A stretch of DNA of 64,000 nt. It comes from Xylanibacter rarus. Lineage in GTDB: Bacteria > Bacteroidota > Bacteroidia > Bacteroidales > Bacteroidaceae. This document shows, one piece after another, positions 56,660-64,000 of the stretch (within the stretch, counting starts at the first letter, position 1; every line of letters begins with the position of its first letter). The notes under the pieces are model-generated. The model did not search any database. It saw only the letters and a list, made by a program, of their open reading frames with translations, and was not told the DNA's origin. The stretch spans positions 55,079 to 119,078 of the forward strand of contig NZ_LFQU01000008.1 in NCBI RefSeq assembly GCF_001275135.1, read 5' to 3'. The translations under genes and the position numbers were made by a program.

Positions 56660-57490
56660 AGTCTGTGTTTTTATTTTAACGCTGTTTTTTTGCAAATTTT
56701 ATCATTTCGCTGCTTTTTGTGTGAATTTTTAAGAGATAAATTTCTCTTATGTAAAACTATTTATGTAGTATGGGTGGGTTTGGGATTTTCTTTTTGTCAT
56801 ACGTTGAATTGTTTTCTTGCTTCTTTAAATTTAATGGGTTGAATATAATGTATGTGAGGCTGAATACAATTTATCTTAATATATTGTTACATAATGATAT
56901 TTCAGACATGAGCTGTTTTTAATGTATGCAGAGGTGTTGTACTGTTTATATAAATCACTTGTTTACGTACAAAAAGTCTATTACTTTTGCATTAAAAACA
57001 ATAGACTTTTTATACGTAAACAATAGGTTAATGATTTGAAACTTTTATGCACCTATTCTCTTTCTATTTGTGCTTTTATTGCCCTGTGCTTTAGCGGCTT
57101 ATTCACTGTTATGTTTATTTTAATTTCAATTTTTCCCCTCTTCAAAATTTGTTGACTTGCTGGATATGCCTTAACAGGCTTTTGCCTAATGAGAAAAAGC
57201 TATTTGTGCATAATAATAATTAGCTTTCTCTATAAAATAATTTTGTTTAGTCCTTATTATAGTATATTTTAGTTCAAATGGCATATACGTAATATGTGTC
57301 AAATAGAAATGATTTGACTAGTATATAATGTTTATGCGGTAAATACACTAATAAATTTAGTGCACTATTGTAGTAATGTTTATTGAAAATCATTAATACG
57401 TGTATTGTTTTTAATTTAACAAGGCGAAATGTTTTGTAATTGTGATTATGATTGTTTTTCTCCCATTTGTGCTTGTTATCGTTTTTTTAT
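56660..57490. other. Long spacer between galM and rpsA
   Basis: No coding sequence is supported. It contains a 24-bp inverted repeat around a promoter-like element (56959-57023) and a hairpin at about 57189-57230 (GAGAAA-A-AGCTA pairing with TAGCTTTCTC). The remainder is AT-rich. A small RNA is possible but unproven. Confidence 0.5.
56959..57023. repeat. 24-bp inverted repeat flanking a promoter-like element
   Basis: Arms 56959-56982 and 57000-57023 match at 23 of 24 positions, with a 17-bp spacer. On the plus strand the left arm and spacer contain CTTG (56958-56961), 20 bp, then TACTTTTG (56982-56989), a promoter-like pair. No gene begins downstream on the plus strand. It could be a regulated promoter for an RNA, a large operator, or a relic of a mobile element. 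Confidence 0.7.
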
Positions 57491-57492
57491 AT

Positions 57493-57535
57493 ATAATAAA
57501 ATAGGGAAGCAAAATTTGCTTCCCTATTTTATTAT
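57493..57535 (-). terminator. Terminator of rpsA
   Basis: A 43-bp near-perfect palindrome (57493-57513 with 57515-57535) lies just past the rpsA stop and forms a 20-bp-class hairpin with A/T-rich ends. Confidence 0.88.
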
Positions 57536-57550
57536 GGAATAATATGATTA

Positions 57551-59323
57551 TTATTCTCCTTTTTCCATTTTAGCCTTAAGCTCAGCCAAAGCATCGATGT
57601 CGCCAAGTGTTGTTCCTGCAGCAACGTTATTTATAACAGGAGCATCTTCCTTCTTGGCCTTCTTTGCACGAGGAGCTTTCTTCGGCTCTTCTTTTACATC
57701 CTCGAATGTACGGCTGTGTGACAGAATGATACGTTTTGTTTCTTTTACAAACTCAATTACCTTGAACTGGAGCTCTTCACCCGGCTGAGCCTGTGAACCG
57801 TCTTCCTTTACAAGGTGCTTAGGTGTTGCGAAACCTTCTCCGCCTTCATTCAGAGTGATAACAGCACCTTTGTCCATTATTTCGGTAATCTTACCAGTGT
57901 GGATTGAACCCGGTGTGTATATTGTTTCGTATGTATCCCAAGGATTCTCCTCAAGCTGCTTGTGGCCAAGGCTGAGACGACGGTTCTCTTTGTCTATTTC
58001 AAGAACAACAACGTCTATTTCTGCACCAACCTGAGTAAATTCTGATGGGTGCTTTACTTTCTTGGTCCAAGACAAATCGCTGATATGGATGAGTCCGTCA
58101 ACACCTTCTTCGAGTTCTACGAAGATACCGAAGTTAGTAAAGTTGCGAACCTTTGCAGTGTGCTTGCTTCCAATAGGATATTTAACTTCGATTGTTTCCC
58201 ATGGATCTTCTTTAAGCTGCTTGATGCCGAGTGACATCTTACGCTCTTCACGATCAAGAGTTAAGATAACTGCCTCAACTTCATCGCCAACGTGCATGAA
58301 TTCCTGTGCACTGCGGAGATGCTGGCTCCAGCTCATTTCTGAAACATGGATAAGACCTTCAACACCAGGAGCTATTTCTACAAATGCACCATAGTCAGCG
58401 ATAACAACTACCTTACCCTTAACATGATCGCCAACTTTGAGGTTAGGATCAAGTGCATCCCATGGATGTGGAGTGAGCTGCTTCAGACCGAGAGCAATAC
58501 GTTTCTTGTCATCATCAAAGTCAAGAATAACAACGTTAATCTTCTGGTCAAGTGCAACAACCTCATGCGGATCGCTTACGCGGCCCCAAGAAAGATCTGT
58601 GATGTGGATGAGTCCGTCAACACCTCCAAGGTCAACGAATACTCCGTATGATGTAATATTCTTGACAGTTCCTTCGAGGATCTGGCCTTTTTCAAGCTTG
58701 CTGATAATTTCTTTCTTCTGTGCTTCAAGTTCAGCTTCAATAAGAGCTTTATGTGAAACAACAACATTGCGGAATTCCTGATTGATTTTAACAACTTTGA
58801 ATTCCATTGTCTTTCCTACGAATACATCGTAGTCGCGTATAGGATGAACGTCAATCTGGCTTCCCGGGAGGAATGCTTCGATACCGAATACGTCAACAAT
58901 CATACCACCCTTAGTGCGGCACTTAATGTAACCCTGTATAACTTCCTCGTTATCAAGGGCTGCGTTAACGCGCTCCCAGCTCTTGCTGAGGCGAGCCTTT
59001 TTGTGTGAAAGCAGAAGCTGACCTTTTTTGTCTTCCTGATTTTCAACATAAACCTCAACAACATCTCCGATTTTTAAATCGGGGTTATAGCGGAACTCGC
59101 TTGCAGGAATAACACCGTCGCTCTTGTAGCCAATATTGACAACGACTTCTTTCTTGTCAATAGAAATTACCTTTCCGTCTACAACCTGGTGCTCGCTAAC
59201 TTTGTTAAGGGTTTCATCGTAAGCTTTTTCAAGTTCTTCTTTGCTTACATTTGCTTTGCTTCCATTCTCAAACTCGTCCCAATTGAAGTCTGATAATGGT
59301 TGTACGTTCTTTAAATCTGACAT
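57551..59323 (-). CDS. rpsA: RpsA, 30S ribosomal protein S1
   Basis: 590 residues with six S1 OB-fold repeats from about residue 45 to 530, e.g. GKVISIDKKEVVVNIGYKSD, GTVKNITSYGVFVDLGGVDG, GKVVVIADYGAFVEIAPGVE and AKVRNFTNFGIFVELEEGVD. It ends in a lysine-rich tail (EEPKKAPRAKKAKKED). It binds mRNA on the 30S subunit; in a phylum that mostly lacks Shine-Dalgarno sequences it may be especially important. A TAAATTTG -7 element lies at 59395-59388. It is a single-gene unit. Confidence 0.97.
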   Translation of the reverse strand: MSDLKNVQPLSDFNWDEFENGSKANVSKEELEKAYDETLNKVSEHQVVDGKVISIDKKEVVVNIGYKSDGVIPASEFRYNPDLKIGDVVEVYVENQEDKKGQLLLSHKKARLSKSWERVNAALDNEEVIQGYIKCRTKGGMIVDVFGIEAFLPGSQIDVHPIRDYDVFVGKTMEFKVVKINQEFRNVVVSHKALIEAELEAQKKEIISKLEKGQILEGTVKNITSYGVFVDLGGVDGLIHITDLSWGRVSDPHEVVALDQKINVVILDFDDDKKRIALGLKQLTPHPWDALDPNLKVGDHVKGKVVVIADYGAFVEIAPGVEGLIHVSEMSWSQHLRSAQEFMHVGDEVEAVILTLDREERKMSLGIKQLKEDPWETIEVKYPIGSKHTAKVRNFTNFGIFVELEEGVDGLIHISDLSWTKKVKHPSEFTQVGAEIDVVVLEIDKENRRLSLGHKQLEENPWDTYETIYTPGSIHTGKITEIMDKGAVITLNEGGEGFATPKHLVKEDGSQAQPGEELQFKVIEFVKETKRIILSHSRTFEDVKEEPKKAPRAKKAKKEDAPVINNVAAGTTLGDIDALAELKAKMEKGE

Positions 59324-59505
59324 AAAAATTAAAAATAAATTAAATAATTAATAAAGTTCGACTTTATATTTGTTTATAAATCGGCTGCAAATTTACAACC
59401 TTTTAATTTTATATTTCTGTTTCCTGTAATTTTATTTCCTTATTTTTGCCATTTTATGGCGTTTTTAATTTTTTTTAAGTGTTTACAACTGCCTCAACCC
59501 GCTGA

Positions 59506-60045
59506 TTAGTCTGTTGTTTCACCTTCTTTTGGTGCTTTTAGTATAATACTTGTGGCTCCGATTGTGAATAATGTGCCATCATGTATAATCCTTTTTTCTT
59601 TATTCCCCAAAATTTCATTATCTACAAATGTGCCGGTGTAGCTGGGGCCGTCGCTTAGGGTGTATTTCAGATGCCCCTTCTTGTCTCTGGATACATTTAT
59701 ATTACAATGGGTAATATCTATACTTGGGTCATTTGTCTCAATAGGAGTGTTTGTCTTGCTTCCTTTCATATATCGGCCAATTATGTTGTCTCCGAATTTT
59801 AGCGGTATGACCTGCTTATAATGAAAGACATTTTCGATGACAATTAATGCTCCGAATTCGTCATTATATTCATTTTCGTTTAATATCTCATCTTTTTGCG
59901 GATTTCTAAGTTTTGTGGCTCCAATTCTAATACCAAATTGTTTGCCACATTGTGGACATTCAAATATAAGTGACTGCCCCTCTTTGTATTTTGTTTCATC
60001 AAATGTGATAAATCCATCACATTTTGGACATCTAACTCTTTTCAT
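59506..60045 (-). CDS. Zinc-ribbon and FHA domain protein
   Basis: 179 residues. A zinc ribbon occupies 1-35 with CPKC (6-9) and CPQC (30-33). The FHA domain at about 65-170 shows IIGR (88-91), DPSID with Ser109, His113 and TGTFVDN (138-143), i.e. the phosphothreonine-binding residues in somewhat diverged form. FHA domains read Ser/Thr kinase phosphorylation; no kinase is nearby. It lies 4 bp after the HU-SPOR gene, so the two products may work together at the envelope. Confidence 0.85.
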   Translation of the reverse strand: MKRVRCPKCDGFITFDETKYKEGQSLIFECPQCGKQFGIRIGATKLRNPQKDEILNENEYNDEFGALIVIENVFHYKQVIPLKFGDNIIGRYMKGSKTNTPIETNDPSIDITHCNINVSRDKKGHLKYTLSDGPSYTGTFVDNEILGNKEKRIIHDGTLFTIGATSIILKAPKEGETTD

Positions 60046-60049
60046 TATA

Positions 60050-61138
60050 TTATTTTATCTGGTATACCCAAGCGTCATAAAAAAACTCATTGCCTCTCAG
60101 GTCATTGAGGGCGTTATATGCATCATTTCTGGTCTTGTATTTTCCGTATACAACTTTGATGGATTTATTGTCTTCAATTAAAGTGCTTGCTTCATATCCC
60201 TTTGTAGTAAGCTTCGTAACAAAAGCGTCTGCATTCTTTTTTGTTACTCTGCTTGCCAATACAATACAAAAATATTTGTCTTGTTTGACAGACTTTAATT
60301 CCTCTGGAGCCTGTACCGACTTGTTGCTAATATTTTTTGAATTGATATCAGCTTTACTTTCCTTCTTTAATTGTATATTTTCTTTCGTGATATTATTGTA
60401 ACTGTTTTTGATTAAGTTATGAATAATACCATTGTCCATATTCCCCATTTGTATAATTTTGTTATTGTTGTTTATTGGGGAAGACCAGGCGAAGAATGTT
60501 ATTATTGCAATAAATACTGCCAATACGCTTTTAAATAGCTTTATTTTTGTTGATGGCGTATTGTTGCTTGATTCATTGAATGTTTCTTCTAATACGTCGT
60601 TCTCTTTTATCCTATAGTTTAATGGAGATGTTGAAAATGTTACAGTGGCAGTCGTCCTATCCGAATTCGCTCTGTTTTCATGACATACGTCATTTTCTTT
60701 AGATATGTTACTGTCATCCTCTTCTCTTTTCATTTCAAAAGAACTGAGGCTGTACAGATCTGGTGTCAGGATTCCTGCTTCGCAAGGTTTGAACTCAAGG
60801 TTACCGTCGTTGTTTAAATATAATGTACCGATATCGCAGAGTTCGTAAGACCCTTCGTTATATATAATTTGTTTTAATTCATTTACCTCTCCTGAGATAC
60901 GGTTCTGTGCATCAGGATAGCTTATGTCATAAGCTTCTGTATACGATTGTACAAGTAAGGAATCATTGATGTTTAATTTGGGGTTGAAACCTAATGTCCT
61001 TTGAGGGGGCAGGAATAGACAATCCCTTTCATCGTAAGTAGCCGGGATGTGGCTGGCGATAAAACCGCCAAGTCCGGGTACGATGACACAGTCATTCCTT
61101 AATAATAATATTTCAATATGTCTTTCTAATTCTATCAC
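60050..61138 (-). CDS. HU-CCDC81 domain and SPOR domain membrane protein
   Basis: 362 residues. The N-terminus (IELERHIEILLLRNDCVIVP, then GLGGFIASHIPATY) is the bacterial CCDC81-type HU domain (about 1-135). A single membrane segment follows (SVLAVFIAIITFFAW, about 202-216), then a Ser/Asn/Lys-rich linker, and a C-terminal SPOR domain (about 285-362, KYFCIVLASRVTKKNADAFV) that in other proteins binds denuded septal peptidoglycan. It could link the nucleoid with the division site (inference). The start is GTG at 61138, only 5 nt after the -7 box. Confidence 0.85.
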   Translation of the reverse strand: MIELERHIEILLLRNDCVIVPGLGGFIASHIPATYDERDCLFLPPQRTLGFNPKLNINDSLLVQSYTEAYDISYPDAQNRISGEVNELKQIIYNEGSYELCDIGTLYLNNDGNLEFKPCEAGILTPDLYSLSSFEMKREEDDSNISKENDVCHENRANSDRTTATVTFSTSPLNYRIKENDVLEETFNESSNNTPSTKIKLFKSVLAVFIAIITFFAWSSPINNNNKIIQMGNMDNGIIHNLIKNSYNNITKENIQLKKESKADINSKNISNKSVQAPEELKSVKQDKYFCIVLASRVTKKNADAFVTKLTTKGYEASTLIEDNKSIKVVYGKYKTRNDAYNALNDLRGNEFFYDAWVYQIK

Positions 61139-61143
61139 GGATG

Positions 61144-61174
61144 CAAAATTACTCGTTTTTGATTAAAAAACAAA
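61144..61174 (-). promoter_or_regulatory. Promoter of the HU-SPOR/FHA operon
   Basis: On the minus strand TTTG (61174-61171), 19 bp, then TAATTTTG (61151-61144). The GTG start follows five bases later, which implies a leaderless or near-leaderless transcript. Confidence 0.75.
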
Positions 61175-61273
61175 TAATGTAGCTTATTATGAAGATTTTT
61201 TTAATCATGCTGCAATAATTCGGATAATATTTTTAATTTTGCAGATAAATTATTAAGAAATTATATTCAAATT

Positions 61274-61825
61274 ATGAATTACATAAAAACAGAAATAGAT
61301 GGAGTTTTATTATAGAGCCAAAGGTTTTTAATGATTCCAGAGGATATTTTTTTGAGGCTTTTTAAATATTCTGACTTTAAAGAGCACGTAGGGCAGGTTT
61401 CATTTATTCAAGATAATGAATCAAAATCGTCTTATGGCGTCTTGCGTGGCTTGCATTATCAGAAGGGGGATTTCTCACAGGCTAAATTAGTACGTGTCAT
61501 TAAGGGACGTGTACTTGATGTTGCAGTAGATCTCCGGAAGGATTCTTCAACTTTCGGTAAGCATGTAATGGTAGAATTGAGCGATGAAAATAAGAAACAA
61601 TTCTTTATTCCTAGGGGATTTGCTCATGGATTTTTGGTCTTAAGTGACGAGGCAATATTTACGTATAAGGTGGACAATGTCTACTCTCCGGAGAGCGAGG
61701 CGTCAATAAGATTTGATGATCCTGATTTGAATATAAATTGGCCGATAGACTCGAATGATATTCTGACAAGTCAGAAAGATCTGAATGGAGTGGCTTTTAA
61801 AGATGCAGAATATTTTAATGTATAG
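61274..61825 (+). CDS. rfbC: RfbC, dTDP-4-dehydrorhamnose 3,5-epimerase, frame-broken N-terminus
   Basis: Epimerase of dTDP-L-rhamnose synthesis. From ATG at 61274 the frame gives MNYIKTEIDGVL, then hits TAG at 61313. Shifting once gives IEPKVFNDSRGYFFEAF, the conserved family N-terminus, and a further shift near the T5 run (61359-61363) returns to the open frame that continues KYSDFKEHVGQVSFIQDN. The rest is intact to the stop, with RGLHYQKGDFSQAKLVRVIK, catalytic-His region, and FFIPRGFAHGFLVLSDEA. So two compensating one-base indels scramble about 17 residues. The in-frame ATG at 61331 only gives the C-terminal 164 residues. Whether the gene is damaged or the sequence has errors cannot be told here. 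Confidence 0.85.
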
Positions 61826-61849
61826 GTGTAATATATAATTTATAGCCGA

Positions 61850-63163
61850 ATGAATATAGCAATTGTTGGAACAGGTTATGTCGGATTGGTTTCTGGTGCT
61901 TGCTTTGCTGAGACTGGGGCAACTGTAACATGTGTGGATGTTGATTGCGCGAAAATTGCAGCATTGAGGAAAGGTATTATACCTATTTACGAACCAGGGT
62001 TAGATGAACTTGTTGTAAAAAATATTAATGCCGGCAGATTAAAGTTTTCTACCTCATTGGCAGAAGTCTTAAATGATCAGCAGATTGTATTTACTGCAGT
62101 AGGCACACCTCCGGATGAAGATGGAAGTGCTGATTTGAAATATGTTCTTCAGGTTGCTAAAACAATAGGGGAGAACTTAAACCGGTATTTGGTAGTTGTG
62201 ACAAAAAGCACCGTTCCAGTTGGAACTTCTCACAAAATTGCTGATACAATAAAGGCAGAACTGAAAAAACGTGGTGTGGATGTTGCATTTGACGTAGCAA
62301 GCAATCCGGAATTTCTTAAGGAAGGTAATGCCATTAAAGATTTTATGAGTCCGGATCGGGTTGTTATTGGGGTAGATAGTGAAAGAGCAAAGAATATTTT
62401 GACAAAATTATACAAGCCGTTTCTTCTGAATAATTTTCGTGTGATTTTCATGGATATTCCTAGTGCAGAGATGACAAAATATGCTGCAAACTCAATGTTG
62501 GCCACCCGTATCAGTTTTATGAATGATATTGCCAACCTTTGTGAGCTTGTTGGCGCTGATGTTAATAAGGTTAGAGCAGGCATAGGATCTGACACACGTA
62601 TAGGCCGTAAATTTTTATATGCAGGATGTGGATATGGAGGATCTTGTTTCCCTAAGGATGTTAAGGCTTTAATAAAAACGGCCGATGATAATGGATATTC
62701 GTTGGAAGTATTGAAGGCTGTTGAGAAAGTTAACGAAAGACAAAAAGAGGTGTTGTTCAAAAAGTTAGTTAAAGCCTTTGACGGAGAATTGAAAGGTAAG
62801 TCTGTTGCATTGTGGGGATTGGCCTTTAAACCAGAAACCGATGACATGCGTGAATCAACAGCATTGGTTGTTATAAAGAAGTTGTTGAATGCAGGATGTA
62901 AAGTGCAGGCCTATGACCCTGAAGCAATGAATGAATGTAGACGCATAATTGGCGATAAGATAGAGTATTATGAAAATAAATACGATGCTTTGCAAAATGT
63001 TGATGCATTGATTTTGCTGACAGAATGGAAAGAGTTTAGATTACCGGATTGGAATGTTGTCGCCAATAAAATGCATAGAAAATTAATCTTGGACGGAAGG
63101 AACATATTTGATAATGATGATTTGGCGGAGCATGGTTTTGAATATCATTGTATAGGAAAATGA
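61850..63163 (+). CDS. ugd: UDP-glucose/GDP-mannose dehydrogenase family, probable UDP-glucose 6-dehydrogenase
   Basis: Oxidises a nucleotide sugar to its uronic acid with two NAD. 437 residues. NAD motif IAIVGTGYVGLVSGACF (3-19), VGTPPDEDGSADL, the NPEFLKEGNAIKDFM segment, catalytic Cys266 in GYGGSCFPKDVKAL, and the C-terminal LWGLAFKPETDDMRES. It is most likely UDP-glucose dehydrogenase, although GDP-mannose dehydrogenases share the same pattern. It starts 24 bp after rfbC, and its stop codon overlaps the next start. Supplies glucuronic acid for capsule or exopolysaccharide. Confidence 0.93.
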   Translation: MNIAIVGTGYVGLVSGACFAETGATVTCVDVDCAKIAALRKGIIPIYEPGLDELVVKNINAGRLKFSTSLAEVLNDQQIVFTAVGTPPDEDGSADLKYVLQVAKTIGENLNRYLVVVTKSTVPVGTSHKIADTIKAELKKRGVDVAFDVASNPEFLKEGNAIKDFMSPDRVVIGVDSERAKNILTKLYKPFLLNNFRVIFMDIPSAEMTKYAANSMLATRISFMNDIANLCELVGADVNKVRAGIGSDTRIGRKFLYAGCGYGGSCFPKDVKALIKTADDNGYSLEVLKAVEKVNERQKEVLFKKLVKAFDGELKGKSVALWGLAFKPETDDMRESTALVVIKKLLNAGCKVQAYDPEAMNECRRIIGDKIEYYENKYDALQNVDALILLTEWKEFRLPDWNVVANKMHRKLILDGRNIFDNDDLAEHGFEYHCIGK

Positions 63164-63963
63164 TTAGAAATATTATATACATATTCGTATCGGCAATAGC
63201 TCTATTGTTTATTGGAAGTTGTAATAACTTGGATAAACGTGAAAAGCCTGTAGCTGAAAACCTGAAGGCAAAATCTATGTTGGAAGGAATTTGGTTGGAT
63301 GCAGATGGGGAAAATGTTACATTTCGTATAAAAGGTGATACTGTGTACTATCCTGATTCAATGAGTCAGCCGGTAATGTTTAAGATTATTGCTGATACGA
63401 TGATTTTTTATGGTAATAATATTTCAAAGTATCCTATAGTAAAACAAAGTCCAAATATATTTGAGTTTAAGAATCAAAATGGTGATATTGTTAAGTTGGT
63501 TAAAAGTGACGATCCTAATGATGCTATGCAATTTGTGCAGCATTCTCCAATCGTCTTAAACCAAAATAAAGTCATTAAACGAGATTCCGTGGTTAGTTTT
63601 TCTGATAAGAATTATCATTGTTATGTTCAGATAAATCCTACTACATATAAAGTTTATCGCACATTTTATAATGATGAAGGACTTGAAATTGAGAACATTT
63701 ATTATGATAATATTATTCATATTAGTATATTCTCAGGTAGTTCAAAATTATTTTCTAAAGATTTCAGAAAAGATGATTTTGCATCTTGCGTCCCAAAGAA
63801 TATGCTTAGCCAATGTGTTTTGAGCGATATAAAATTGGATTATCTGGATAAATCAGGTTTTCATTATCAGACGCAGTTGGCAATTCCTGATAGTCCTAGT
63901 TGTTTTATTGTTAAGCTGGCTATTACGTATAAGGGTAAAATAAGTATGTCAGTTGCACAATAA
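63160..63963 (+). CDS. Lipoprotein of DUF4738 type, function unknown
   Basis: About 267 residues from ATG at 63160, which overlaps the ugd stop as ATGA (translational coupling likely). A TTG codon at 63148 extends the frame by four residues but is less likely. The lipoprotein signal ends FIGSC at Cys21. The mature part is beta-rich with repeated short strands (LEGIWLDADGENVTFRIKGD, DTMIFYGNNISKYP, CYVQINPTTYKVYRTFYNDE) and resembles the DUF4738 family, known from Bacteroidetes lipoproteins. The role is unknown; coupling to ugd may only reflect compact packing. Confidence 0.65.
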   Translation: MIRNIIYIFVSAIALLFIGSCNNLDKREKPVAENLKAKSMLEGIWLDADGENVTFRIKGDTVYYPDSMSQPVMFKIIADTMIFYGNNISKYPIVKQSPNIFEFKNQNGDIVKLVKSDDPNDAMQFVQHSPIVLNQNKVIKRDSVVSFSDKNYHCYVQINPTTYKVYRTFYNDEGLEIENIYYDNIIHISIFSGSSKLFSKDFRKDDFASCVPKNMLSQCVLSDIKLDYLDKSGFHYQTQLAIPDSPSCFIVKLAITYKGKISMSVAQ

Positions 63964-64000
63964 TTTGTTTAATATTTAGTGCATCGGGGGGAGATTTAAA

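Noticed and set aside
56959-57023. Invertible (phase-variable) promoter
   Set aside because: Arms are only 17 bp apart, much closer than in known invertible promoters of Bacteroides, and no invertase gene or downstream locus is present.
62230-62847. 205-residue open frame antisense to ugd
   Set aside because: Shadow of a conserved gene; no promoter, no domain.

Overview
The window comes from a Bacteroidetes genome, most likely a Bacteroidales member close to Prevotella. The evidence is consistent: promoters have the Bacteroidetes TTTG-N19/20-TAnnTTTG form, start codons lack Shine-Dalgarno sequences, and many families are restricted to or typical of this phylum (type IX secretion C-terminal domain, PorD/DUF4835, GldB, FeoA-FeoB fusion, HU-CCDC81/SPOR protein, DUF3127, DUF3078, DUF4861, Nudix-type AraR). 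Base composition is AT-rich. I found no rRNA, tRNA, CRISPR array, phage or insertion sequence. This is a core-genome stretch.

Layout. 1-4.2 kb: the N-terminal part of UvrA (cut by the window edge), a secreted type IX cargo-like protein, a LysM/periplasmic-binding-like protein and an outer-membrane barrel. 4.3-11.9 kb: a six-gene leftward operon, dnaN - DnaQ-type exonuclease - coaBC - porD - recN - TPR/pseudoprotease, ending in a strong shared terminator. 12-25.3 kb: a DUF3127 protein with an SSB-like tail, an S9 peptidase with an MFS transporter, pyrG-yidC, DUF3078, DUF1573 and aspS. 25.4-29 kb: two small winged-helix proteins and xylBA. 29.3-34.8 kb: leftward manC-gmd-fcl, making GDP-L-fucose, divergent from fucI. 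35.3-38.4 kb: fabD, a cytoplasmic GH13 enzyme and a free-standing tRNA-editing domain. 38.5-43.4 kb: RNase G, a 29-residue basic protein, an HU protein and a frame-interrupted feoAB. 43.7-46 kb: DUF4861 and gldB. 46.2-56.6 kb: a pentose block, rpiB-tkt and the arabinose operon galM-araT-araR-araD-araA-araB. 57.5-64 kb: rpsA, an FHA/zinc-ribbon protein with an HU-SPOR membrane protein, then rfbC (broken N-terminus), ugd and a lipoprotein.

How it fits together. xylAB and araBAD feed D-xylulose 5-phosphate into transketolase and RpiB. An AraR repressor of the non-catalytic Nudix type sits inside the arabinose operon, and a small palindrome covers the -10-like element of that operon's promoter. 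GDP-fucose synthesis and fucose breakdown sit back to back. rfbC and ugd point to surface polysaccharide synthesis.

The most notable signals are: an SSB-like DUF3127 protein ending in DDLPF; degenerate tandem arrays of a unit of about 22 bp in at least four long intergenic spacers; a feoB reading frame that a single -1 step on an A7 run would restore exactly; two compensating indels in rfbC; a catalytically dead trypsin-like domain fused to TPRs; and a 24-bp inverted repeat around an orphan promoter.
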